Assembly: GCA_024220505.1 (NCBI GenBank)
Contig: JAKZZE010000027.1
Coordinates: forward strand, 558,001 to 622,000
DNA length: 64,000 nt
DNA from: Rhizopus arrhizus
Lineage: Eukaryota > Mucoromycota > Mucoromycetes > Mucorales > Rhizopodaceae
Direction of reading: 5' to 3'
The translations under genes were made by a program, and so were the position numbers. This document shows, piece after piece, positions 39,705 through 48,598 of the stretch; positions within the stretch are counted from its first letter, which is position 1; each line of letters opens with the position of its first letter. The notes beneath the pieces are model-generated. The model made no database searches. It was given only the letters and a program-made list of their open reading frames with translations, and was not told where the DNA came from.

Positions 39705-41359
39705 CAGTGACTCCCAAAAGTGTCCCAATGTTTTGTAATTTTGTCTTTCGCTGTCATTAGTGCTACTGCTGTTTGCATAAAATATGTCTTGTTGTACCTC
39801 ATTTGAAAGCTACGGTAGTGTAGATGTACGTGGTACAAGTTACATTTCAATTGATGTAACACGGGCGGAGATAAGGCATATACAAAACGAGCGGTGCATT
39901 GGGACACTTTTGGGAGCATATTGAAAAAATCGGAATCTCTTTATTTATTTATTATTAATAGTCTGTCCAACGTCCTTTGTTCTGAATACACTTTTGTATA
40001 AGTTGTGGCATACTTTTTATAACTTTTTGACACTCTTCCGGCTTCATAAGGTCGTACCAAAGCTTAGTGACACGTTCATAAAGCTCGTTCATGCCTTTTG
40101 GTGCAGTTTCATAGTCATTAAGTCTCCTTTTCAACAATGACCACATATTTTCGATAGGGTTTAAGTCTGGAGATTGTGCAGGCCATTGTAAAACAGTATA
40201 AGATTGTTTTTGGAGGTACTCCTTTACTACTTTTGATGTATGCTTAGGGTCGTTGTCATGCTGAAAAATCACCTGGTGACGTTCAAAGCCTAATTTACTG
40301 ACACCATACTCAATTGTACGCTCCAGTTCATCCTCCAAAATCTCTTTATACAATTCTTTGTCCATATTACCACTGATTTTGCACATCCAACCGACTCCAG
40401 CATAGGTAATGGCACTCCACAACATAATACTGCCTCCACCGTGTTTAACAGTCATCTTCATATGATGGGATTTTAGGCTTTCCCCTGATCGAATCCATGC
40501 CCAGGTGCGTCCATCCAAATTAAATCTGTTTATTTTTGTTTCGTCTGACCAAATAGCACGTTTCCAGTCATCTACTGTCCAGTCCTTGTGAGTAATACAC
40601 CAAGAAAGTCTGTTGCGGATATTCTTCGCGCTGAGTAATTGCTTCTTTGGCTTCTCAATCGCACCTAAGCCTGCCTTCCGAAGGGCTCTACGAACTGTTT
40701 CGACACCTACTTTCTTTCCGATATCGTTTTCAAGGCATTCGGTAACCTTCACAGCACTTGGAACACGATTTTTCGTGACCTGGCGTACACAGTAACGTTC
40801 ATCGGCTGCAGACAACACCTTGCGTCGACCCCCCTTTGACTTTATAACACCAGTGCAATGGGTTTTTCGGAGTCTCCCAACCGTACTCTTGCTTAAACCA
40901 GTCAATTCTTCCACCTCCCGAACCGACTTACCTTGTTTAAGGAGAGAAATAGCTTGAAATACCATATCTTGGGGGACGTGTTTCATATTGAGATTTAATG
41001 AGCGAGTTATAGCAGAGTAGGAGCTTAAAACTTTAGCAAACAATAATTTGGGCATCAGATACGTTTGCGACGCTAATATATGCAGTTTGGTGATTGTATG
41101 CAAGTTGTGGGTGGATATTTTGTAGATATTCCGATTTTTTCAATATGCTCCCAAAAGTGTCCCAATGCACCGCTCGTTTTGTATATGCCTTATCTCCGCC
41201 CGTGTTACATCAATTGAAATGTAACTTGTACCACGTACATCTACACTACCGTAGCTTTCAAATGAGGTACAACAAGACATATTTTATGCAAACAGCAGTA
41301 GCACTAATGACAGCGAAAGACAAAATTACAAAACATTGGGACACTTTTGGGAGTCACTG
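39705..41359 (-). mobile_element. Tc1/mariner element, family A copy 1
   Basis: A 1655-bp element with about 232-bp terminal inverted repeats (39705-39936, 41128-41359) starting CAGTGACTCCC, flanked by TA at 39703-39704 and 41360-41361. Each TIR holds CTCCCAAAAGTGTCCCAATG at its outer end and the inverse of it about 185 bp further in, plus the core TACCTCATTTGAAAGCT in between. It sits in the gag part of the chromovirus, whose frame resumes across the TA, so it is the youngest layer of the nest. Confidence 0.96.
39955..40986 (-). CDS. Tc1/mariner transposase, intact (DD34E)
   Basis: 343 residues starting at MKHVPQDMVFQAISLLKQGK; the longer open frame upstream has no family-like sequence. The N-terminal paired helix-turn-helix DNA-binding domain includes LTGLSKSTVGRLRKTH and VKVTECLENDIG. 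The catalytic core has Asp in AIWSDETKINRF, Asp in FQHDNDPKHTS and Glu in SPDLNPIENMW, giving the DD34E spacing of Tc1. The C-terminus is basic. All motifs are present and no stop occurs, so this copy could be active and could mobilise other family A copies. It is transcribed on the same strand as the gypsy it interrupts. Confidence 0.95.
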   Translation of the reverse strand: MKHVPQDMVFQAISLLKQGKSVREVEELTGLSKSTVGRLRKTHCTGVIKSKGGRRKVLSAADERYCVRQVTKNRVPSAVKVTECLENDIGKKVGVETVRRALRKAGLGAIEKPKKQLLSAKNIRNRLSWCITHKDWTVDDWKRAIWSDETKINRFNLDGRTWAWIRSGESLKSHHMKMTVKHGGGSIMLWSAITYAGVGWMCKISGNMDKELYKEILEDELERTIEYGVSKLGFERHQVIFQHDNDPKHTSKVVKEYLQKQSYTVLQWPAQSPDLNPIENMWSLLKRRLNDYETAPKGMNELYERVTKLWYDLMKPEECQKVIKSMPQLIQKCIQNKGRWTDY

Positions 41360-41361
41360 TA

Positions 41362-41944
41362 TATCCTCAAAACGTCGGATACAGTCAGCAATGTCTTTAA
41401 AGACGGGCAATGCTGAGTTCTCTACATTACCAGTGTACTGAAACAAAGGTAAGTTTTGAGGAACCACCGTAGGTTGACTGTTAGAACCGTTAATGGCAGA
41501 GCCATTGGTCTGTATAGTCAAGTTATTAGCCAATTTTGCTTGCAAGTCCAACAAGGAGGCCAAGATGGTAGACTTGGTCGTGTATTCACGGGAAAGGTTA
41601 GCCAGTTGCTTTCCTGAAAGCTCTTGACCTGTGATAGCCGCAGCAATTTGTTCTACCTGTTTCGTCAAAGTCTGGACGGTAGCCGTCAAATTACGACTAC
41701 CCGAGACCTGAGAAGGTGGTGCTGCGCCACTGCCCTTGACACCAGCGAGTGGAGAGGCCATAGCCCTGGGTTCAACTTCTTCCATCTCTATATCTTCTGT
41801 AATAGAGTTTGGAGATCCAGTAAGAGGAAGTTCAATCCCATTAACCATGGAGGGCTTTTCAAGTCTAGGACCAATGAAAGCAGGGTCACTTTCAGAAAGA
41901 AGGGTTTCTTCGTTGTAAGCCAAAAGATTAGAGTTGATAGACAT
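41362..41944 (-). pseudogene. Chromovirus Gag N-terminal part
   Basis: The start is the first Met outside the LTR (MSINSNLLAYNEE, 41944). The segment is acidic and low-complexity, then has a coiled-coil-like stretch (TATVQTLTKQVEQIAAAITG) and the start of the gag core (FKDIADCIRRFEDI), where the Tc1 element enters at TA 41360. The Met at 42007 lies in the LTR and is not preferred. Confidence 0.85.
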
Positions 41945-41995
41945 GTTTGAGAATAGCGTAGTAATAATAGAGTAAAGAGAATTCGTCAAAAAAAA

Positions 41996-42400
41996 TGATT
42001 TATCCAAGAATAGAAAGGAACAAGAGAGGACGAGACTCGATAAAGAGATTGTTTTATTTAATAAGAAAATGATACTCTATTTATACTTTTCATACACGGA
42101 TAATATTTCATGTTATGGATTAATAATTAATGAGTATGATATAACTGATGACAAATAGATAATGGTTACGTGTTCTTCCATTGTTATCTTTGTCATCATA
42201 AGCATTTATCCATAGAATACTCGTATATGATTGACTGTGATTTAGTTCCTGGATTTAATATAATTTAACCGTGCAATTACGCAGCATCTTATCCTTAATG
42301 AAGATTATCCGAATTAACCTGTAGCCTATCTATTGGATATATTTTACATGTAGCTTATTAATACTGTTTTCATATCGAGTTATGAATGATGGATACATCA
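41996..42400 (-). repeat. 5' LTR of the chromovirus
   Basis: 405-bp partner of 34814-35218, followed on the right by the TSD CGGGC (42401-42405). On the element strand transcription would start here and run left. Confidence 0.93.
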
Positions 42401-44869
42401 CGGGCTAAGCGTAGCTCCACGAGTTTTCTCGAAAATAATGAGGTATGCCATCGAACCCCTAAGGAAGGAAGGAATTCGGATAATATACTATCTGGACGAC
42501 ATTTGTATCCTCTCCAAGACGAAACAAGATATGAATCATTTGACAACAAAGGTGAGACACCATTTAGAGAAATTGGGTTTCATAATAAACTACAAGAAAA
42601 GCATTCTTCTACCGTCAAAAACCCAGGAATTTTTGGGGTTTTCGTTCAACAGCAAGACCATGATCATTTCAGTTCCAGCATTGAAGATTACGAGCTTGAT
42701 GAAGAGAATACGACAGGTGCTGATATCTCCAAAGAAGTCGTGCAGATGGATAGCAAGTCTATTGGGGAAAATGACCGCCATGATACCAGCAGTAGGCGAA
42801 GCTCTATTACATATCAGGTATTTACAGAGGGATTTATCGAGGACATTACACCTGACACACCAAAATTGGGAAACAACATGCAACTTGTCAAATACCAGCC
42901 TGCAAGAATTACGTTGGTGGGAGACCTTCATAACTCAGAAGAACGGGTTACCAATCCAGAGGATTCAAGCAGCCAATCCGAGTACGATAATTCACGTGGA
43001 TGCATCCAACAGTGGATGGGGAGTCAGCTCAAACATGATAACAGCCTCAGGGTTTTGGAATCAGGAGGAGAAACGACAATCCATAAACGTGCGAGAATTG
43101 AAGACGATTTTATTTGCAATTCAGCACCATGCAAAAAGATGCGAAGACTCAACAATAAAGATTTATTCAGACAACAAAACAGCTCTAAAATACACCACAA
43201 AATCAGGTGGAACGACATCGATTCTATTACAAGATCTAGCCATACAGATCCAAGATCTATGCAACAAATACAACATCAAGGTGATATATCAACATATCCC
43301 AGGGATTTTGAACACTCAGGCCGACAGATTGAGCAGACTAAGAAAACCGTTATACGAATCAACAATTCCAAGAAAGATGTTCAATTACATACGACACCAA
43401 TGGGGATCACTGAAGATAGACGCTTTTGCAGCTCGTCACAACCATCAGTTACCAACGTATTGGACTCTATCCCCAGATCCATTAGCATCAGCAATAGATG
43501 CAATGAGACAAACATGGTTACCAAAAGGGATGTATCTGTATCCACCTTGGAAGTTAATTCCGCAAGTGTTAAAGAAAATTCAGGAACAGAAATTGAAGCA
43601 AGCAGTTCTAATCACTCCATGGTGGCCCAGCCAATTTTGGTTTCCAATGATTCTAAGAATGAAACACATCCAGCATCCAATAATTTGGAAGATCAATCAG
43701 AAATGGTCTCTAGCCGCTTGGCAATTATCAACAACTATCGGTTACAAGATGGCATAACTGAAGACACTATTAGATATTTAAATCAAAAAACAAGACAATC
43801 AACACACAAGGCATATGACAATGGATGGACACACTGGACATCGTGGTGCAAACAACAACAGCCTCCATACAAGCCGTTGGATTATGATGAAAAGATACTA
43901 TTGAAGTTTCTGCAAGCCAATAAGGACTACAGTAGCACTCATCTGAATACCTTGCGTTCTTCGATTGCTTCCGTATTTTCAGTTATTCATAGCAACAGAC
44001 CACCAATTGCAGAACAATCATTAATTAAAGACTTTTTCACAGCAAAAAGGAATTCTGAAGTAAAAATTCCTACAGAACAGCAATCGGCAACATGGGATAT
44101 CAGTATCTTAGTAGATTACATCAAGCAACATTTGTCTCCAACAAACAAACTAACTCTGGATCAATTACAATTGAAGACTATTTTATTAATTTGTATAGCA
44201 ACCATGTGGCGACCAAGATCCGATATTGGTAGATTACAATATCGTGATATTATTTTGAAGCAAGATGAAAAAACCTCAAGTCTCCGTATCCATGCAAGAA
44301 CTCCAAAAGAAAGTCAAGTGAAGTCAATTACGTTGGGAACCATTGAAGATGAAGACTTGTGTCCAGTAAAAACTACTTACCAATTTGTTACAAAGACAGC
44401 ACACCTTAGGAAAGACTTACCTGAAGACCATACCTTGTTTCTAGCCTACATTGATTCAAATCAAAAACCAACCATGTCAGTCAGACCAACCACTGTCGCA
44501 AACTGGGTAAAAGCAGCCATGGGAAAGGCGGGCATTGATATCAAGGACTATCAAGCACATTCTATAAGGGCAGCGTCAAGCACGAAGGCTGTGGAACTAG
44601 GTTACTCAATTCAAGATGTGAAAAAACATGCCAACTGGAGCTTGAAATCAAACACTTTTGAAAATTTCTATTACAAACCATCTTCACAAACATCCACCAG
44701 TACAGCCATCAACAATTCAATTTTTTATAGTCCGGAAAAGCGTATCACATTGGAAGCCGAAGTGGAGTCAACTGGGATTCGTTTAGGTACGACAACCAAT
44801 ACCAATGTTGACGAAACGAAGGCTGAAAATGTGATACATACCCGACCCTGGTACCGTTTTTTCGGCTAG
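42386..44869 (+). CDS. DIRS tyrosine recombinase (overlapping frame)
   Basis: The frame is open for 827 codons, but the recombinase proper begins near 43745 (GITEDTIRYLNQKTRQSTHK). It has a SAM-like N-terminal core-binding segment (WTHWTSWCKQQQPPYKP) and the catalytic domain: Arg in MWRPRSDIGRL, His-x-x-Arg in AHSIRAASS, and HANW then the nucleophile Tyr in ENFYYK. Tyrosine recombinases integrate circular DIRS DNA without target duplication. The preceding ~1.35 kb overlaps the whole RT/RNase H frame; its translation is Ser/Asn-rich and is probably open by chance or as an extended leader. Stop at 44869, just past the internal complementary region. Confidence 0.9.
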   Translation: MMDTSRAKRSSTSFLENNEVCHRTPKEGRNSDNILSGRHLYPLQDETRYESFDNKGETPFREIGFHNKLQEKHSSTVKNPGIFGVFVQQQDHDHFSSSIEDYELDEENTTGADISKEVVQMDSKSIGENDRHDTSSRRSSITYQVFTEGFIEDITPDTPKLGNNMQLVKYQPARITLVGDLHNSEERVTNPEDSSSQSEYDNSRGCIQQWMGSQLKHDNSLRVLESGGETTIHKRARIEDDFICNSAPCKKMRRLNNKDLFRQQNSSKIHHKIRWNDIDSITRSSHTDPRSMQQIQHQGDISTYPRDFEHSGRQIEQTKKTVIRINNSKKDVQLHTTPMGITEDRRFCSSSQPSVTNVLDSIPRSISISNRCNETNMVTKRDVSVSTLEVNSASVKENSGTEIEASSSNHSMVAQPILVSNDSKNETHPASNNLEDQSEMVSSRLAIINNYRLQDGITEDTIRYLNQKTRQSTHKAYDNGWTHWTSWCKQQQPPYKPLDYDEKILLKFLQANKDYSSTHLNTLRSSIASVFSVIHSNRPPIAEQSLIKDFFTAKRNSEVKIPTEQQSATWDISILVDYIKQHLSPTNKLTLDQLQLKTILLICIATMWRPRSDIGRLQYRDIILKQDEKTSSLRIHARTPKESQVKSITLGTIEDEDLCPVKTTYQFVTKTAHLRKDLPEDHTLFLAYIDSNQKPTMSVRPTTVANWVKAAMGKAGIDIKDYQAHSIRAASSTKAVELGYSIQDVKKHANWSLKSNTFENFYYKPSSQTSTSTAINNSIFYSPEKRITLEAEVESTGIRLGTTTNTNVDETKAENVIHTRPWYRFFG
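42406..43757 (+). pseudogene. DIRS reverse transcriptase (3' half) and RNase H
   Basis: This continues the RT frame from 34813: FGLSVAPRVFSKIM-type block at the junction, then the catalytic YLDD in IIYYLDDICIL and LGFSFNSKTMIIS. RNase H follows with Asp in IIHVDASNSGWG, Glu in INVRELKTILFA and Asp in KIYSDNKTALKY, then HIPGILNTQADRLSR. The end reads into a Trp-rich connector (ITPWWPSQFWFPM) and stops at 43757 inside the recombinase frame. The domain set is complete if the gypsy insert is disregarded. It copies DIRS RNA into cDNA. Confidence 0.92.
44743..44837. repeat. DIRS internal complementary region
   Basis: The first half is the inverse of 33111-33166 and the second half the inverse of 45036-45074, joined head to tail. 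This is the template used in the DIRS model to circularise cDNA ends. It overlaps the last codons of the recombinase frame. Confidence 0.9.
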
Positions 44870-44954
44870 CCAGACAATTTATTAGTTATCACATATTATA
44901 TGTTTATCAGTACCCATCCCAAAAAAAAAAAAAAAAATTGAATATTATAGCTTA

Positions 44955-45074
44955 GCTTAGAAGATATAGGGAAGAAAGGGGAAAAATTTATTATTATTAT
45001 TATATAAGGAAAATAAAGCGTGGCTCAGAGAGCATGTATCACATTTTCAGCCTTCGTTTCGTCAACATTGGTAT
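44955..45074. repeat. DIRS right terminal inverted repeat
   Basis: Inverse of 33163-33250 (about 90 bp, one indel near GCTTAGAAG), followed by the right-end-specific 45036-45074 that is copied in inverse in the internal complementary region. Confidence 0.85.
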
Positions 45075-46893
45075 TTTGAAATAAAGTTTGATTTTGAAAT
45101 AAAGTTCAAAAAAGAATAAGGTTCAAAATTAAAAATTCACAAACCGCAGCCATTGCTGGTGTTAATGTTGTAATCTTTGTTACAATAGGGATAAGATATG
45201 AGGGTATTTATATGTTTTTGGATTTTATAATTTTATGTTGTTTTTGGTTTTCAAGCAAAAGAGTTGATACTCCGTTTTCAAATAGGTTGTTACGCAGAAG
45301 TTCATTTTCTAACTGGTGTGAGATTGGAGTTTGTAGGGTTGATATAGTATAAAATAGGTTTTGTTTTATAAGATTCTTGATGTGAGACCAAAGTTTCGAA
45401 TAGAGTTTGGTTCCAAAGTAGTAATAATTTGAATATAAGTTCGCTTGTAATAAGTGACCACCAGATCTTGTTAAGTAGATCAAACTGTTGTGAATAAAAT
45501 AAAGTAAAAAGATAAAAAAAAAGGGATTACAATGAAGTGTATTTGCTTCAAGGGACTTCTTGTTCTTGATATTAGATAAAATAAAAGAAAAACAAAAGAG
45601 ATTTACTTTGTATGATATTTATTAAAATAATCAAAAGTAAAGTAAATAAGTGAAGTAAAACAAAAGTTAAAAGTGAAGTAAGTAAGTTTTAAAAAGTATA
45701 AGAAATATTGAAGTTATTTATATGTTTTTGGCTTTTCTGATTATATGCTGTTTTTGATGATTTTGTGGATATTCTGTATTTTTTGTATTTTTCTGGATTT
45801 ATCTGTATTCATACGTATTTGTTTGTATTTTCCTAGTGTTACTTAGTAGGTACTTGTGATTTGAGTGTAAGGTTATAGAGTAGATTTGATGTATTTAGTT
45901 GTTGTTTGAGGTGTTTCGTAAGAGAAACTTGTTATTCTTGATATAAAGTTTAAGCGAAAGCTTGATATAGGTAGTGACCACCAGATCTTGTTTGTTAAGA
46001 TCGATAAAAAGTGTGTTGTAAAATAAAAAGGTAATATAAAAAGGGGTTCAAAGAGCTCAATGAAGAGTCTGAATATAAGATATGAGTGATTCTTTTATTG
46101 ATATTGATAAGAATAAGAATAAGAATAAAAATAAAAAGGATTTGTTGGATATTTATATAAAATTTGTTGCCTTGATTCTCCTTGTTAGATTAATTTTTCC
46201 TTTAACCGAAAGTTTTCGGTCTAGCGACTCAAGTCATTTTGTTGACTCAAGTCATTTTGTTGACTCAAGTCGCCAATACGACTTGCATCGGAAAGGATTT
46301 GTACGACCCGATTGCCGTTTTCGTCACACTGGATTTGAATTAGTTGGAGAGAGAAAAGTCAAATGCTGCAAAAGTTTGCTGCTGTAATAGCTTGTTTTCT
46401 ATTTAGGCCTTGTGTATTTATTGAGAGTTTAGAGTGATTTTGAATATAAAGTAAAGTTATATTTGGGTATTTTCTTGATAGGAGTGACCACCAGATCTTG
46501 TTTTAAAGTAGACCAGTCTTGATGTAAAGATAATAATAGCTTGATGTGTGATTTAATAGAGTTACAATGAAGATATTTGGCTTCAAGGGACTTGACTTAT
46601 TCTTGATATTTAGTAAAATAATAATAATAAAAGAGATTTGCTTTTAATGATCTTTATTTAAGAATAAAAGTAGTGAAGTCTGTCAGAAGTAAATAAAATA
46701 ACTGTTTTTATAGTTTTTATGAATTTTTAATATGCTTTAAATTTAAAGCATGCCTTGATTTTAATGCACCTTTCAATTTTCAATCTTGCATTAATTTTTA
46801 TGTACCTTCGGGTCAAAAATCAAAGTCTGTATCTTTACACTGGCGTGGTACAAAAAAAATATTTACTGTTTGTCTTCTTTCAACTGTCGTATA
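45075..46893. other. Repeat-rich non-coding region
   Basis: Continuation of the tract interrupted by the DIRS element. It carries three AGTGACCACCA repeats (45453, 45973, 46483) and a short tandem GACTCAAGTCATTTTGTT (about 46217-46270). No gene was recognised; the 101-codon frame at 46082-46387 is low-complexity and unconvincing. Confidence 0.5.
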
Positions 46894-48575
46894 CACTATT
46901 TTCAGAAATTATTCGCCAAACTTTTGAAAAAATTAGCTGAATTTAAAAAATACAATTAGCCATTTTCCTGAGGCAATCTTAGCCAAAAAATAAAAATCCT
47001 TTTAGCCAAATTCAGCATATAAATTAGCCATTTCGTAGTACACTTTCTTTACTGTTTCTTTTTACTTTGATTAATCCCTAGTTATGAGTACTTTTGTATA
47101 TGAAGACGGCCTTGGAAATTTTGTGGGAGAGAATGGAGAAGAAGCAATAATTACTGAAATGGAGGTTGACGATGAAACTTATCCACTAGACAGCGTTACA
47201 AACTATGATCAGTACATCGACTTGAAGCCTCCTGAGAAGCAAGTTATAAAAAAAGAAAAGATTGAGAGCGCTGGTGGAGTACTAGTCGAGGCTCATTCAA
47301 CAGGAAAAGGAAGACGTGCTTACAGAAAGTACTCAGACGAGGATAAAGAGTATTTCTTTGAGCTAGTTTATGAAAAGGGTTTGAAAGTAGCCGAAGCCGC
47401 AAGGAAGCTAGGTATGCCTACGCGGACTGCCCAGGGCTGGTACGATAGAGACCAAAAAGATCCACAAGATATTATTCAGCGAAAAGCTGCTAAGAATCCT
47501 GTTGGAAGACCACCATCTTTAGGCGAGGAACACAGGGTATTTTTAGTTGATTACATTGATAAGAAGCCATCGTTAACATTAGATGAAATAATGGACGGTT
47601 TATCAGCTCAATTTATGGACCTGAGCATCTCTAAAACTGCTGTATACAATTTCATGAAAGAAAAATGTAGAATCAGCTTGAAGAAGGCACACTTCCATTC
47701 AGCGGAAAGAAACTCATCTGAGAACATCGAAAGAAGATACAAATGGATTAAAAGATGGATGGAGACTGATATGGACTATCTCAGTAATTGTATATTTATC
47801 GATGAAGCTGCTTTTCATATCAATATGAAGAGAAATGTAGCTTGGTCTAAGATAGGTAGTCGTGCCGAAGTAGTTATACCCAAGACAAGAGCAAAGACTA
47901 CGACCATACTTGGGGCAATTTCTCCATATGGAGTTATCAATGTGAAAGTGAGAAAGCCAAGAGCCGTTAAGCAAAATAAGAAGAGAAAATCAGGAGGCGG
48001 TAAAGCTGTAATCAACACTCAAAGTAGAGGTGGTACTGTTACAGGCCACTATTTCAATTTCATATGCGACACAATGGATATTTTAGACAAGCACGAGGAG
48101 TTCAAAGATTGCTACATAGTAATGGATAACGCGCCTATTCACAAGAACGCTGACATTGAAAAAGAGATTAACAGACGGGGATATGGTTGTGTATATCTTC
48201 CTCCATATTCCCCTGAGCTAAATCCTGTTGAGCAGTTTTGGTCTGTTTGTAAGAGCAAAATGAAAAGAGAAGAACTCTTGCAAGAAGAAACATTATCCTC
48301 AAGAATACGAGATGCATGCAATAGTATTCTTTTGAGTGATCTTAAAGGATTTTGTAGATATTCCATGACAAGGTTTGAAGATTGCTTAAATAGAAGACAT
48401 ATTTAATAAAGAAAGAATTACACTTAATTAGCATAATTTAGCTAATTTATATGCTGAATTTGGCTAAAAGGATTTTTATTTTTTGGCTAAGATTGCCTCA
48501 GGAAAATGGCTAATTGTATTTTTTAAATTCAGCTAATTTTTTCAAAGGTTTGGCGAATAATTTCTGAAAATAGTG
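46894..48575 (+). mobile_element. Intact IS630/Tc1-like element with 135-bp TIRs
   Basis: A 1682-bp element flanked by TA (46892-46893, 48576-48577). TIRs 46894-47028 and 48441-48575 begin CACTATTTTCAGAAATTATT, with one mismatch noticed. TTAGC(C/T) recurs about five times in each TIR, which suggests multiple transposase-binding sites. One intact transposase gene lies inside. This is the best-preserved member of the family represented by relics at 2507, 16944 and 18060. Confidence 0.95.
47084..48406 (+). CDS. IS630-family DDE transposase, intact
   Basis: 440 residues with no interruption. The acidic N-terminal tail (MSTFVYEDGLGNFVGENGEE) is followed by a homeodomain-like helix-turn-helix (YSDEDKEYFFELVYEKGLKVAEAARKLG shape) with GRPPSLGEEH acting as an AT-hook-like linker. 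The catalytic core has Asp in CIFIDEAAFHINM, Asp in YIVMDNAPIH and Glu in SPELNPVEQFW. A basic insert (KQNKKRKSGGG) lies between the first two. The enzyme should bind the 135-bp TIRs and cut at TA. Open frame plus clean TIRs make it a good candidate for an active transposon; it could also mobilise the related relics. Confidence 0.93.
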   Translation: MSTFVYEDGLGNFVGENGEEAIITEMEVDDETYPLDSVTNYDQYIDLKPPEKQVIKKEKIESAGGVLVEAHSTGKGRRAYRKYSDEDKEYFFELVYEKGLKVAEAARKLGMPTRTAQGWYDRDQKDPQDIIQRKAAKNPVGRPPSLGEEHRVFLVDYIDKKPSLTLDEIMDGLSAQFMDLSISKTAVYNFMKEKCRISLKKAHFHSAERNSSENIERRYKWIKRWMETDMDYLSNCIFIDEAAFHINMKRNVAWSKIGSRAEVVIPKTRAKTTTILGAISPYGVINVKVRKPRAVKQNKKRKSGGGKAVINTQSRGGTVTGHYFNFICDTMDILDKHEEFKDCYIVMDNAPIHKNADIEKEINRRGYGCVYLPPYSPELNPVEQFWSVCKSKMKREELLQEETLSSRIRDACNSILLSDLKGFCRYSMTRFEDCLNRRHI

Positions 48576-48598
48576 TATTTTATTCTCATTTTGGATAG

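Larger units (their letters stand above)
34814..42400 (-). mobile_element. Chromodomain Ty3/gypsy element (chromovirus) with 405-bp LTRs
   Basis: LTRs 34814-35218 and 41996-42400 are both 405 bp, TG..CA-ended (TGATTTATCC..GATACATCA on the plus strand). The only difference I noticed is one C/T (near 34866/42048). The target duplication CGGGC is perfect (34809-34813, 42401-42405). A purine tract (GGAAGGGGGCAA on the minus strand) precedes the 3' LTR. One Gag-Pol frame fills the inside on the minus strand, interrupted by a Tc1 element at 39705-41359. The near-identical LTRs mean the insertion is young. Just inside the 5' LTR I see TTTTTTTTGACGAATTC rather than a TGG-starting tRNA site. Confidence 0.95.
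33111..45074 (+). mobile_element. DIRS-type tyrosine-recombinase retrotransposon, interrupted
   Basis: Gag-like, RT/RNase H and tyrosine recombinase genes lie in order between inverted ends. The left inverted repeat (about 33163-33250, through GCTTTATTTTCCTTATATAA) matches the right one (about 44955-45048). An internal complementary region at 44743-44837 consists of the reverse complement of the extreme left end (33111-33166) joined to the reverse complement of the extreme right end (45036-45074). That is the diagnostic DIRS-1 architecture, which allows circular cDNA formation. The chromodomain gypsy element 34814-42400 splits the RT; without it the element is about 4.4 kb. No target duplication is seen, as expected for recombinase integration. 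Confidence 0.92.
32306..46600. repeat. Dispersed array of AGTGACCACCA repeats with a downstream hairpin
   Basis: The 11-mer AGTGACCACCA occurs at 32306, 32390, 32719, 45453, 45973 and 46483, five times followed by GATCTT. In four copies a second conserved block, ACAATGAAG, 8-9 variable bases, then CTTCAAGGGACTT, follows 75-80 bp later (about 32465, 32795, 45530, 46563). The fifth (about 46058) is degenerate. TGAAG/CTTCA can form a hairpin. Ignoring the DIRS insertion, the copies are direct repeats spaced about 330-780 bp. The reverse complement TGGTGGTCACT resembles a primer-binding site, so these may be LTR/PBS junctions of tandem retroelement remnants. Confidence 0.7.
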
